Origin: an uncultured Nostoc sp.
GTDB lineage: Bacteria > Cyanobacteriota > Cyanobacteriia > Cyanobacteriales > Nostocaceae
Assembly (NCBI RefSeq): GCF_937863485.1
Contig: NZ_CALMFY010000166.1
Coordinates: 36,329-100,328 of the forward strand
DNA length: 64,000 nucleotides
Direction of reading: 5' to 3'
Below the pieces are notes generated by a model. It was not told the DNA's origin. It ran no database searches and saw only the letters and a list, made by a program, of their open reading frames with translations. Below, piece by piece: positions 53,901 to 61,239 of the stretch; position 1 is the first letter of the stretch; the number at the start of each line of letters is the position of its first letter. Made by a program: the position numbers and the translations under genes.

Positions 53901-54291
53901 CAAAGAACATAACTCTGCTGTGATGCGTGTCAAATGTCAATTTGCAGAAGAAGTGAAGCATCGCCAAGCAGAACGGGAATTTAACCAGCGCTTGACTCAG
54001 GGACAACGTTATATTCTCCGTGAACTGAGAATATTTTTTAAATTAATTACAGACGAAGAAGTAAAAGGTCAAGTCAATATTCTAGAAAAAGCGTTTCGCA
54101 GTTCTATTACTCAAGTAATCAACCGAGAGTTAAATATACTGCGACGTAATGGTTTCATCGGTCAGGAATTGTTTAATCAATTGGTGCAAATTTACCGTCA
54201 ACATAATATGCGCGAATTGCTAAATAATAATAGTTTGCTTACACTGTCTGTGCCAATTCCAATTATTATTTGTAGTGAAGCTTTGGAATGA
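50920..54291 (+). CDS. PLD-nuclease/SNF2-type helicase fusion protein
   Basis: A 1123-residue protein. Residues 1-220 form a phospholipase-D-like nuclease domain: the HKD motif is H145-A-K-A-Y-I-F-D152, with GSSNLTLSG at about 176-184. An SF2/SNF2 helicase follows: Walker A VVGLGKS (about 296-302), DESH box (LIDESHNL), motif III LLTATPRNK, and the C-terminal lobe IATDVLAEGLNLQ and RFGRIDRIGS. A helical C-terminal region of about 250 residues completes it. With the upstream methylase it forms a likely ATP-dependent restriction unit; a single HKD motif suggests dimerisation for cleavage. Confidence 0.9.
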   Translation: MPIHDIIDNRNQKLVDQINCILDSSTAAHFAVGYFFLSGFTAIAERLTNIKELRLLIGNTSNRETVEQIAQGYRRLELIADKVEAQKYPKRSEEKRMANDTAANIRSSIELMDQTDEAETLVKNLVQMIEEKRLHVRVYTKGTLHAKAYIFDYGTIYDDKGRALERTEKGIAIVGSSNLTLSGITHNTELNVIIHGNDNHTELTNWFEELWNEAEDFNEALMREMKQSWAGSPVRPYDVYMKTLYSLVKDRLEDTTPKDLILEDEITKQLADFQKVAVNHAVQNIRDYGGAFVSDVVGLGKSFIGAAIVKHFEQTERARPLIICPAPLLEMWERYNEVYQLNARILSMGMLKEDDESGFKLLLDDFKYKDRDFVLIDESHNLRNHTTQRYKVVETFLATGKRCCLLTATPRNKSAWDIYYQLKLFHQDDKTDLPIDPPDLKQYFQLVEKGEKKLPELLSHILIRRTRNHILRFYGFDAQTHQTVDSANFRKYLDGTRRAYVIVGGKHRFFPKRELETIEYSIEDTYQGLYQELRQYLGISRKRQLAKPLVNELSYARYGLWNYVLKDKQKQEPYNTLQRAGANLRGLMRVLLFKRFESSVYAFQETIKKLLIVHERFLNGLSQGFIPAGDEAQILLSVDYNQAEEQDLMDVLRQVSGKYDLADFNGQKLQQHIEHDINLLKKIQALVEPITPDKDAKLQTLINSLDKPILKDKKRLIFTQYADTAKYLHENLNPQDKQDDIDVIYSGSNKNKTRVVGRFAPKANKEYKFKLGESEINTLIATDVLAEGLNLQDGDLIINYDLHWNPVKLIQRFGRIDRIGSDKDVIYGYNFLPELGIERNLGLKQKLKNRIQEIHDSIGEDAAILDLTEQLNEEAMYAIYEQQGKQLSLFDMQEEDDFLDLNEAEEILRKLQKEDPSEFERIASLPHGIRTAKFSMQQKGTYVFCEASDPNRPEIKGYQQLFLLDDKGNIISRDISRILGAIKADSTTPTLTVCKEHNSAVMRVKCQFAEEVKHRQAEREFNQRLTQGQRYILRELRIFFKLITDEEVKGQVNILEKAFRSSITQVINRELNILRRNGFIGQELFNQLVQIYRQHNMRELLNNNSLLTLSVPIPIIICSEALE

Positions 54292-54382
54292 TTTTATGCT
54301 AAAGATTTGGTATCATCTGGCAGACATGATTGAAAAACCTGCCAATCTTTTGAAAAGACTAGCAGGCATGGCTTATCATCAA

Positions 54383-54456
54383 TCGGAGCGGCGGGATTCG
54401 AACCCACGACCTCCACTACCCCAAAGTGGCACGCTACCAAGCTGCGCTACGCCCCG
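54383..54456 (-). tRNA. tRNA-Pro (GGG)
   Basis: On the minus strand a full cloverleaf runs from 54456 to 54383: acceptor cggggcg/cgctccg, D-stem gcgc/gcgt-type, anticodon arm ccact-ttGGGgt-agtgg, T-arm gtggg-ttcgaat-cccgc, discriminator A. The anticodon GGG reads CCC and CCU. CCA is not encoded. Its 3' end points toward the restriction-like island. Confidence 0.95.
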
Positions 54457-54506
54457 GTCAGAATTACTATTCTATAACAAAACTCTAGGATAATCAATAG
54501 GCAAAT

Positions 54507-54872
54507 TTAAAAAACCTTAAGTATCCCAGTAGCTTGCAGTAAATCTGGAACAGCAGAAGCATCCCATTTACCTTCTACACACCGCCCTGTATTCAAGATG
54601 AAGCGCAGACTGTAAGCATGAGGATAACCTTCCACCTCCATCCATAACAAATCGCTTTCAGCTTCACAAGCAATTTTTTCCTCTTCCATCAATTCAATTG
54701 CGAGTTGCTTCATCGTGTCTGCTAGCTGTGCTAGTAGACGGCAAAAATCATTCAACTCGGCTTCGGTTAACTCAATTGCCCAATCATCTGTACCGACTAA
54801 ACCTTTAAAATCAGGTGCTTCGGGTTTCCAGCCAATACGCCAGCCAGATCCGCTTTTTACAACGCGTTCCAT
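54507..54872 (-). CDS. DUF1818 family protein
   Basis: A 121-residue protein of the cyanobacteria/plastid-lineage DUF1818 family. Visible features are VVKSGSGWRIGWKPEAPDFK at the start, WAIELTEAELNDFCRLLAQL in the middle and YSLRFILNTGRCVEGKWDAS toward the end. Probably a soluble alpha/beta protein; the function is unknown. It lies close to rpoZ on the same strand, a pairing I recall in other cyanobacteria, which hints at a link to transcription. Confidence 0.82.
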   Translation of the reverse strand: MERVVKSGSGWRIGWKPEAPDFKGLVGTDDWAIELTEAELNDFCRLLAQLADTMKQLAIELMEEEKIACEAESDLLWMEVEGYPHAYSLRFILNTGRCVEGKWDASAVPDLLQATGILKVF

Positions 54873-54921
54873 AAAAAGTTAAGAGTTAGGACTTATTAAT
54901 TTACAACTCATAACTTTCCCA

Positions 54922-55530
54922 TTACTTCAGTAATTCGGCACCTCCTCGTTGGGGTGGCTGTGGGGTAGTTGATGTACTAGGATTGGCTATGGTATTCGAG
55001 TTAGGCGATAGGGTATTTTGAGAAGTCGGATTAAATATATTGACTAAGACTTGCACTAAGGCATCTCGCTGGCTGCGGGTGAGACGACTGATGGCTTTGC
55101 GATCGCCTTCTAGAGGATTTTCCCGTAGTGAATCATTTCCTGGATAGCTAGCATCATAGATAATTTCGTTCGCGCCCAGGTAATCAGCTAAAGTTAGCTT
55201 CCAATCTAAGCGATAAATTGGGGCACGCCCTTTGGTATAAATGTGATATTTAATCAGGCGATTTACTAAGGTGTTGTTTTCGGCAACTTTTCCATTTTCT
55301 TTGCTGATATACTTATTTTCCCGTGGTAAATTTGGCAATTGCTGATATACTTGCTGCCAAACATCGCCAGGAGTGATTCTCTGAGCCATCGCAGGTTGGA
55401 TGCTAAATAAATTTGTCTGTATTGATTTGTCAGCCCCTGAACTCAAAACAATTACACCCACTACCATTAAGGCAGTGAGTGTCTGCCAGGGCTTGAGTAG
55501 GGGTGGAATGAACGATAAATTTTTGCTCAT
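54922..55530 (-). CDS. exported hypothetical protein
   Basis: A 202-residue protein I do not recognise. It has an N-terminal hydrophobic segment (TLTALMVVGVIVLSSG, residues about 17-32) and a probable cleavage region AMAQR at about 48-52, so it is likely periplasmic or lumenal. The central part (TPGDVWQQVYQQLPNLPREN, YRLDWKLTLADYLG) looks globular; the end is a Ser/Thr/Pro-rich tail. It starts 23 bases after the rpoZ stop and is probably in the same transcript. Confidence 0.75.
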   Translation of the reverse strand: MSKNLSFIPPLLKPWQTLTALMVVGVIVLSSGADKSIQTNLFSIQPAMAQRITPGDVWQQVYQQLPNLPRENKYISKENGKVAENNTLVNRLIKYHIYTKGRAPIYRLDWKLTLADYLGANEIIYDASYPGNDSLRENPLEGDRKAISRLTRSQRDALVQVLVNIFNPTSQNTLSPNSNTIANPSTSTTPQPPQRGGAELLK

Positions 55531-55553
55531 CCTACCTTCTCTAAAGTCTTTTT

Positions 55554-55790
55554 TTATATTTCACCAATAATCTCTGGCTGAGTCAATTCATCGGACATTT
55601 CGATAATTGCCCTTAGCACTGGTTTCATCATCACATCTTCGTTACTTTCAAAGTCTTCATAACGCCGACGTTTAGCACGATTTGCCACCTGAACCGTAAT
55701 GCGGTAACGATTTGAGGCTGCACCAATCAGCTCCTCAGCCCGGTGCATAATCTGAGACTGAGTTGTCTCGAACTTAGAACGCTTTAGCAT
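55554..55790 (-). CDS. rpoZ: DNA-directed RNA polymerase omega subunit
   Basis: A 78-residue omega subunit, which helps assemble the RNA polymerase core around beta-prime. The cyanobacterial form is recognised from [20 protein letters not shown] and the basic stretch [15 protein letters not shown], followed by [12 protein letters not shown]. Length and start are standard. It is the first gene of a leftward unit with the exported hypothetical gene and DUF1818. Confidence 0.95.
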   Translation of the reverse strand: MLKRSKFETTQSQIMHRAEELIGAASNRYRITVQVANRAKRRRYEDFESNEDVMMKPVLRAIIEMSDELTQPEIIGEI

Positions 55791-55954
55791 AATTAGTGGT
55801 TCTTGGGGTCATTCCCCAGTGTAGCAGTCCTAATAAATCTGCTGCTGTGTATTTAATCGCTAGCAACCTCTGTGTTGATAGAGATTGAGAATGTTTTAAT
55901 CACTTTATAAGTTAAGTTACTTATAATATTACCTAACTAAAGTGACATACCCTT

Positions 55955-56374
55955 ATGGCTGACCTTTTGGAAACTGCTGTCAACGCGGGAAACTTCAAGA
56001 CCCTGGTAAAGGCTGCTGAAGCTGCAAATCTCATAGAAATTCTGAAGAGTCCTGGTTCTTTTACACTATTTGCACCAACTGATGAAGCCTTTGCGAATCT
56101 GCCAGAGGGAACTTTAGATTCACTACTACAAGATATCCCCAAGCTCAAGAAAATTGTGGCGTATCATATCGCTAGTGGGGATGTTCGGTCTGATGACTTA
56201 GTACAGATTAATGAAGCAGAAACGCTTGAGGGGTCAATTGTAGCCATTGAATCTGCCGACGGCAAATTTAAGGTAAATAACGCCAATGTCCTCAAAACAG
56301 ATATTTTGACAGACAATGGCGTGATCCATATTATTGATGGGGTGTTGATGCCTGCAATGGTGGCGGGAAGCTAA
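55955..56374 (+). CDS. fasciclin-domain protein
   Basis: A 139-residue protein made of a single FAS1 domain: LLETAVNAGNFKTLVKAAEA, the H1 box FTLFAPTDEAFANLP (about residues 36-50), the YH motif in KKIVAYHIASGD, and the H2 box DNGVIHIIDGVLMP. No signal peptide, so it differs from exported FAS1 adhesins and may be cytoplasmic. FAS1 domains mediate protein-protein or protein-carbohydrate contact; its partner is unknown. It is divergent from rpoZ across a 164-base gap. Confidence 0.92.
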   Translation: MADLLETAVNAGNFKTLVKAAEAANLIEILKSPGSFTLFAPTDEAFANLPEGTLDSLLQDIPKLKKIVAYHIASGDVRSDDLVQINEAETLEGSIVAIESADGKFKVNNANVLKTDILTDNGVIHIIDGVLMPAMVAGS

Positions 56375-56399
56375 TGCATTGGTTATGGGGCATGGGGCA

Positions 56400-56588
56400 T
56401 TGGCAAAGAAAACTACTATTCCCCAGTCCCCAGTCCCTAGTACAGCAGGGCGTAAATAAGCAGACCATTGAAAAGTCCTAAAGAGCTTATTCCATAATCC
56501 TTTTGACTTTTGACTTTTGAACGCCAGTTGCTTCAAGTCGGCAGAGCCGCCCAACGCACTGGCTCCTTTTGACTTCCGCCTTGCGGTA
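56400..56588. repeat. cluster of dispersed short repeats
   Basis: Contains ccccagtccccagtccc tandem pieces, gacttttgacttttgaa, and cttccgccttgcggtact. The last two are the same sequences that interrupt the decayed antitoxin gene near 22390-22440. No gene. Confidence 0.65.
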
Positions 56589-58055
56589 CTAGTCCCCAGT
56601 CCCCAGGATGCACCCACTGCGTTCAGGAATAGTTAATGACAACTGCTGAGTTTCTGCTTCACCATTCCAGTCAACCTCAGCAGTGCCATATAACAGCTTG
56701 TTGGGTTGAGTACGCAAACTGACGACATCTGCATTCGCTGTTGCCGAACTTGTGCCAGCGTTGATGGCAATTATCAATTCCTCTGTCCCCAAAGTTCGCG
56801 CAAAGATATAAAGTTGTCCTTGAGCATGGAGGACTTGGTAATCACCTGTACGCAACGCTGGGTAAGTGTGGCGCAGGGCAATTAATTGACTATGACTATT
56901 GAAAATTTCTCGCTCCCACTTGGCTTCTAAAGGAAAGCTACGACGTGAGTCTGGATCTATGCCACCAGGTAAACCAACTTCATCACCATAGTAGATGCTG
57001 GGGGCACCGGGAAAGGTGAGTAACAGTAGAGTTGACAATTCGACGCTAGCTTTATCACCGCCTGCAATGGTCATCAATCGGGCTGTATCGTGACTTGCGA
57101 GCAAATTGAGTTGAGTTAGCTGAATTTCCCAAGGGTAAAGTTCCAGTAGTTCCTGGATTTTAGTGGCATACTCGGCAGCAAATAAGGGTGGGTAGGGTTG
57201 ATAGTCGCGGCTTTGAACTTGTTCTAAGACTACGCGATCGCCACCCGTAAAGGCAATTGTTGGCCCGGTAAATAGATAATTCATTACCCCGTCAAATTGC
57301 GTCCCATCCAACCACTCCCGAGAATCTCCCCAGACTTCGCCCACAATGTAAGCTTCGGGATTGACTGCCTTAACGCGATCGCGGAATTCCTGCCAAAAGC
57401 CAGGAGTTTTTATTTCAAATGGTACATCTAACCGCCAACCGTCGATGCCGAATTTAATCCAGTATTCGGCAATTTCCATAATGTATTCCCGTACTTCTGG
57501 ATTGTCGTGGTTAAATTCTGGCAAGGCGCGATTTCCCGCCCAACCTACGTAGTTTGCAGGGAATTCACCAGTGTAGGCTGCAAGAGGCCAGCCTTCTATT
57601 TTGAACCAATTTACCCAAGGCGAATGGGGGCCATTTTCTAAAACGTCGTGGAAAAAGAAAAAGCCACGACTGGAATGGTTAAACACCCCGTCCAGAACGA
57701 CTTTGATATTCCGTTGATGGGCTGCGTCGAGCAATTCCTTAAAAGCCTCGTTACCCCCCAGCATCGGGTCAACTTGGTAATAATCGTGGGTATGATAGCG
57801 GTGATTGCTAGCGGATTGAAAAATGGGTGTAAAGTAAATCGCGTTGATTCCCAGATCCTGTATGTAGTCTAAACCCTCCATGATGCCCCATAAGTCGCCG
57901 CCTTTATAACCTTGGAGTGTTGGCATAGCGTCCCAATCTTCCCAACGGGCTTCACGCAGCAGCCGTTTGCGCGGCTGTTTGCTTCTGGCAAAACGATCTG
58001 GAAATATTTGGTAGAAAACAGCGTGTTTTACCCAGTCTGGTGTTTGAATTTGCAT
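56589..58055 (-). CDS. GH13 debranching/neopullulanase-type amylase (NpDE-like)
   Basis: A 488-residue GH13 enzyme that, from recalled sequence, is very close to the N. punctiforme debranching enzyme NpDE (also 488 residues), which removes long branches from glycogen-type glucans and cleaves maltodextrins. Conserved regions are DGVFNHSS (region I), GWRLDVPFE with the nucleophile Asp (region II), IVGEVWGDS with the acid Glu (region III) and LLASHDTARL (region IV). The N-terminal domain of neopullulanases is missing, as in NpDE. No signal peptide, so it acts on intracellular glycogen. glgC lies 3.7 kb away. Confidence 0.93.
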   Translation of the reverse strand: MQIQTPDWVKHAVFYQIFPDRFARSKQPRKRLLREARWEDWDAMPTLQGYKGGDLWGIMEGLDYIQDLGINAIYFTPIFQSASNHRYHTHDYYQVDPMLGGNEAFKELLDAAHQRNIKVVLDGVFNHSSRGFFFFHDVLENGPHSPWVNWFKIEGWPLAAYTGEFPANYVGWAGNRALPEFNHDNPEVREYIMEIAEYWIKFGIDGWRLDVPFEIKTPGFWQEFRDRVKAVNPEAYIVGEVWGDSREWLDGTQFDGVMNYLFTGPTIAFTGGDRVVLEQVQSRDYQPYPPLFAAEYATKIQELLELYPWEIQLTQLNLLASHDTARLMTIAGGDKASVELSTLLLLTFPGAPSIYYGDEVGLPGGIDPDSRRSFPLEAKWEREIFNSHSQLIALRHTYPALRTGDYQVLHAQGQLYIFARTLGTEELIIAINAGTSSATANADVVSLRTQPNKLLYGTAEVDWNGEAETQQLSLTIPERSGCILGTGD

Positions 58056-58673
58056 GAATAACTTTTTGTACCTTCAGAAGCAATCGTTGCAAATATTAGC
58101 TTCTTTATGGCTCTTACTTATGATAGAAAATCTGTGATTTCTCAGTAGTCATTAACGATTTATACCCATTTTTTATGAAACAAGGGGCAAAATCCCCTTG
58201 TTCTGGAGCAACCTCGCAGATAATCACTATTAACTATTCTGACTACAATTTGTTAGTATTTAATGTTTATTAAAATTATCTTTTTTATTTATTACTTAAT
58301 TATTCTTAATTTTATTTTATTTACTTTGTCCGTAATGATTTAGGCAGACACTGGATTAGTTTAATAGCTTCAGAAAAATTCCCAGTGACCCCAGTCTTGG
58401 GTAATTCTTAGATGCGGCTGCTCAAAGATGTCTCACGAGCTAGAGAAAATTGAGGGAGACATAATTTATGAATATGAGTTATGAATTAGCAATTGTCTTA
58501 GGAATAACTTCCCGCCTTCTAAGCTTATTTGATGTTATCTAGAAAAAAAATAGATAACTATAGTCGCATCAAATAATCAAGGCGAAAAAAATACATAGTC
58601 TGCATTAATGCTAGAGCGACTTATCAGGGTAAACTACTTTGCTTTCACCCAATAAATTAAATTTGAGGTAAAA
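58056..58673. other. 618-base gap with candidate structured RNA
   Basis: Divergent promoter region of the amylase and the protease. AT-rich; apart from the motif at 58182-58226, no strong feature or gene is seen. A 24-codon frame at 58468 is too short and unsupported to call. Confidence 0.5.
58182..58226 (+). ncRNA. candidate structured RNA motif, copy 2
   Basis: An eight-pair hairpin (acaagggg/ccccttgt, loop caaaat), a second weak hairpin gttctggagc, then aacctcgcagataat. Relative to copy 1 at 34304 the first stem has swapped pairs that keep pairing, while GGAGCAACCTC is unchanged. It lies about 450 bases upstream of the protease start on the same strand. Identity unknown. Confidence 0.35.
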
Positions 58674-60401
58674 ATGAGACACGAAAAACTTTCTCCCGGA
58701 CTACTTTTGGCATTTCAAGACTATCAAAATGAAGGAGATCAAGCTTTAGTTACACACAAGCGATCGCTTGGGATAACTGCCCACAAAAGCCCGGTCAAGC
58801 CAACTAAGAGCGTTGTTTTTATTTACTGCGACCCTGATGCAGACTTGAGTTATCTATCACAATATAATATTGAAGTCAATCAGAACTCTGGGAGTGTGCG
58901 GACAGCTTTCTTACCAATAGAGAGTTTAGATGTCTTATCTGAAGAAGATGTTATTCAGCGGATTAAGCCATCACGCAAACTTCATTTGAGGATGGACACT
59001 GCATTAGTAAAAGTCAAACTGCCGGAGTTTAAGAACCATACCGGACTGACTGGTAAAGGAGTAATCATCGGCATTATAGACAGTGGCATTGATCCGAAAC
59101 ACCCCGCCTTTGCTGGACGAATTTTACAAATTTGGGATCAAACACTACCAGGCCCAGGAGTCACAGAGGGCGGCTATGGGGGTGAATTTACGGGAGCGCA
59201 ACTGACAATTTCTCAAGATACTGGCGGTCATGGAACTCACGTTGCTGGAATTGCCGCTGGTGCTGATACTACCTATGGCGGTGTAGCACCAGAGGCGGAA
59301 TTAGTTGTCGTCAGATCAGATTTACAGGATGCCCACATTGCTGATGGCGTCCGTTACATTTTCCGAGTTGCTAGAGAATTGGGACGCCCAGCAGTGGTGA
59401 ATCTCAGCTTGGGTGGACACGCTGATCCCCATGATGGTAGCGACTCTTTATCCAAAGTCATTGACGCTGAAACTGGCCCTGGAAGAATTGTTTGCTGTGC
59501 TGCGGGTAACGAAGGGGACGCCAATATTCATGGTCAAGCGACCATACACAGTGGGCGCACTCGTGGTATGCGCTTTAATGTTCCTTTGAATCAAATAGGT
59601 ATAGTTTGGTTAAACGCTTGGTATTCCAAAGATAGCGAATTGGAAGTGTCGGTGCGGAGTCCTAACGGTTTTGTCACCCCTTTCCAAAAAATAGTTACTG
59701 ACGGCAATCCTGCACAAGATTACCAATTACCAGATGCACGGGTGCAATTAGCGACACCAGGGCCAGATCAAGCCAACGGCGACCATAATTTCTTTGTGCA
59801 AATACGTGGTAATGGCCCCTCACCAGTAATGGGAGGTGTTTGGCAGCTGCGAGTCCGCAACACTTCTTCAACTGACACACGTTTAGATGTGTGGACATTA
59901 GATGACAGTTCGTCAGTGTTTTTCACTGGTAAAAGTGTGAAGGATGCGATAAAAATTGGTTCGCCAGGAGCCGCCAGCAGTGCAATTACAGTTGCTGCCT
60001 ATACTACTAAAACCAAGTACACAGATATTGATAACCAAGTGCGAGAAATGGGCTTAGAATTGCATACTATTTCGGAATTCAGTAGTGAAGGTCCACTACG
60101 CAATGATGGACACAAGCCCGATGTAACAGCACCAGGAGCAATGATTGTTTCCACCCTTTCCGCCGATGCCAGTTTTGACCGCTCATCGATGATTAATTCC
60201 AAGTTTGTAGTTCAGGCTGGTACGAGTATGGCGACACCGTTGGTTAGTGGATTAGTAGCACTGCTGTTGCAGCGAGATCCTAAACTTGATCCGGCTGCTG
60301 TGAAAGACTTACTACGCAAAAATAGTGCCATTCCCGGAAAACCCGCAGGCACATTTGATCACAAATGGGGTTATGGAGTGATTAATGCTTTAAATCTGTA
60401 A
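58674..60401 (+). CDS. subtilisin-like (S8) serine protease with N-terminal prodomain
   Basis: A 575-residue subtilase. The catalytic triad is Asp136 (IIDSGID), His186 (GGHGTHVAG) and Ser518 (GTSMATP); the oxyanion Asn is in CCAAGNEGD. An insert of about 170 residues between the Asn region and the Ser (about 300-480) resembles the beta-rich inserts of large subtilases. The first 118 residues form a prodomain-like region ending in RKLHLRMDTALVKVKLPEF. No signal peptide is seen, so it appears intracellular. The next gene encodes a free protein that resembles this prodomain. Confidence 0.92.
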   Translation: MRHEKLSPGLLLAFQDYQNEGDQALVTHKRSLGITAHKSPVKPTKSVVFIYCDPDADLSYLSQYNIEVNQNSGSVRTAFLPIESLDVLSEEDVIQRIKPSRKLHLRMDTALVKVKLPEFKNHTGLTGKGVIIGIIDSGIDPKHPAFAGRILQIWDQTLPGPGVTEGGYGGEFTGAQLTISQDTGGHGTHVAGIAAGADTTYGGVAPEAELVVVRSDLQDAHIADGVRYIFRVARELGRPAVVNLSLGGHADPHDGSDSLSKVIDAETGPGRIVCCAAGNEGDANIHGQATIHSGRTRGMRFNVPLNQIGIVWLNAWYSKDSELEVSVRSPNGFVTPFQKIVTDGNPAQDYQLPDARVQLATPGPDQANGDHNFFVQIRGNGPSPVMGGVWQLRVRNTSSTDTRLDVWTLDDSSSVFFTGKSVKDAIKIGSPGAASSAITVAAYTTKTKYTDIDNQVREMGLELHTISEFSSEGPLRNDGHKPDVTAPGAMIVSTLSADASFDRSSMINSKFVVQAGTSMATPLVSGLVALLLQRDPKLDPAAVKDLLRKNSAIPGKPAGTFDHKWGYGVINALNL

Positions 60402-60421
60402 TTAAACCTCATCTATGTTCA

Positions 60422-60563
60422 GAACCGTAGTTTTTGCCCTCACCCTAAATCCCTCTCCCTACTTGGGAGAGGGACTTATTTTTGGCTCCGCTTCTGGCAA
60501 TATTGGGAGAAGGGGCTGGGGGATGAGGGTTTTTTCTGTTCATACGGAAAGAACTACAGTTTT
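60422..60563. mobile_element. MITE-like element with gaaccgtagtt ends
   Basis: About 142 bases with imperfect inverted ends (gaaccgtagtttttgcc and ggaaagaactacagttttc). The interior, ccctctcc, gggagaggg, ggggctgggg, is related to that of the element at 46248. It separates the protease gene from the inhibitor-like gene. Confidence 0.55.
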
Positions 60564-60649
60564 CAAGGTGGACGCGGTTTAGACTGAGAAAGGTGGATAT
60601 TATTTCTGTACAAGGGTAGGCGATAAAAACATATAAATTTGATAAATTG

Positions 60650-60677
60650 GGGTAGGCAATTATTGTCTACCCTTTTT
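60650..60677 (+). terminator. terminator/attenuator hairpin before the inhibitor-like gene
   Basis: Arms gggtaggcaa and ttgtctaccc (one G-T wobble) with a three-base loop, followed by five T residues. It ends 15 bases before the start codon of the next gene, so it sits in that gene's leader. It could stop read-through from the protease or act as an attenuator. Confidence 0.65.
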
Positions 60678-60692
60678 ACCAAGGAATTGCTG

Positions 60693-60992
60693 ATGAATTA
60701 TCAGAAACTAGATGCCGCTCTTGCTACAGGGCTGAATGATGTTCAAGACCCAGAAGAAACTAGTTTGGAGGTTTTCATCCATACTGAACCAATTTTAGAC
60801 TCTGCTGCAACTGCTGTTTTAGAAAGTTTAGGCGTCAGTGGTGTTACCAGTGGCAAAGATATTTTTACGGCAACACTGTCACAAAATGCCATTTCCCAGT
60901 TGTCAGAGCAACATTGGGTGAAGTATTTGAAGCGATCGCAGCAATTACATTTGGTTAATAAGAAAATAAATATAGGGAAGTTGGGTGTTTAA
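60693..60992 (+). CDS. stand-alone subtilase prodomain-like protein (candidate inhibitor)
   Basis: A 99-residue soluble protein that can be aligned end to end with the prodomain of the protease just upstream. YQKLDAALATGLNDVQ matches HEKLSPGLLLAFQDYQ, SLEVFIHTEP matches SVVFIYCDPD, and AISQLSEQHWVKYLKRSQQLHL matches SLDVLSEEDVIQRIKPSRKLHL in their key parts. Prodomains of the I9 type fold the protease and block its active site, so a free copy would be a natural inhibitor or chaperone in trans. ATG 60693 has AAGGA upstream; an earlier frame start at 60639 crosses a terminator hairpin and is rejected. Confidence 0.75.
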   Translation: MNYQKLDAALATGLNDVQDPEETSLEVFIHTEPILDSAATAVLESLGVSGVTSGKDIFTATLSQNAISQLSEQHWVKYLKRSQQLHLVNKKINIGKLGV

Positions 60993-61038
60993 TGGGCATT
61001 GCCTAACCCTACACTGCACGGATAATTTTTTGCAGTTA

Positions 61039-61239
61039 CTATGAATCAGGTTTTTGTTTTTCTGGAAACTTACACTTCACCTCAATTTGCAGATTACTTT
61101 CAGCTGAACCTTCAGTAATGTAAGGAATGCCGGCTTTGCCACCCAACTTAATGCCAAATGTAAGTTTTACCTCCTCAATCTCAGCAGTATTGAAGTCTTT
61201 AAAAGCACTAAGAGCATAGATAGTATAAGAGCGAATCAT
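61039..61239 (-). CDS. Trypco1-like (CU044_2847 family) protein, N-terminally short
   Basis: A 66-residue protein whose core EVKLTFGIKLGGKAGIPYIT and GSAESNLQIEVKCKFP matches the C-terminal half of the CU044_2847 or trypsin-co-occurring domain 1 family. Full members have about 100 residues; the first half is missing. In another frame just upstream (about 61240-61300) SREAIARMQQAKPND is readable, so a frameshift near 61240 may have cut the gene, or this is a short natural form. The family is linked to peptidase-containing conflict systems. It is convergent with the inhibitor-like gene. Confidence 0.6.
   Translation of the reverse strand: MIRSYTIYALSAFKDFNTAEIEEVKLTFGIKLGGKAGIPYITEGSAESNLQIEVKCKFPEKQKPDS

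Noticed and set aside
46729-54291. BREX or classical DISARM locus
   Set aside because: No BrxL, PglZ, DrmA/DrmB or DUF1998 genes flank the pair; only methylase and PLD-helicase are present.
54275-54493. 72-codon frame after the helicase gene
   Set aside because: It runs through the tRNA-Pro gene on the opposite strand and has no protein character.
58468-58542. 24-codon peptide upstream of the protease
   Set aside because: Too short, without a clear ribosome site or recognisable features.
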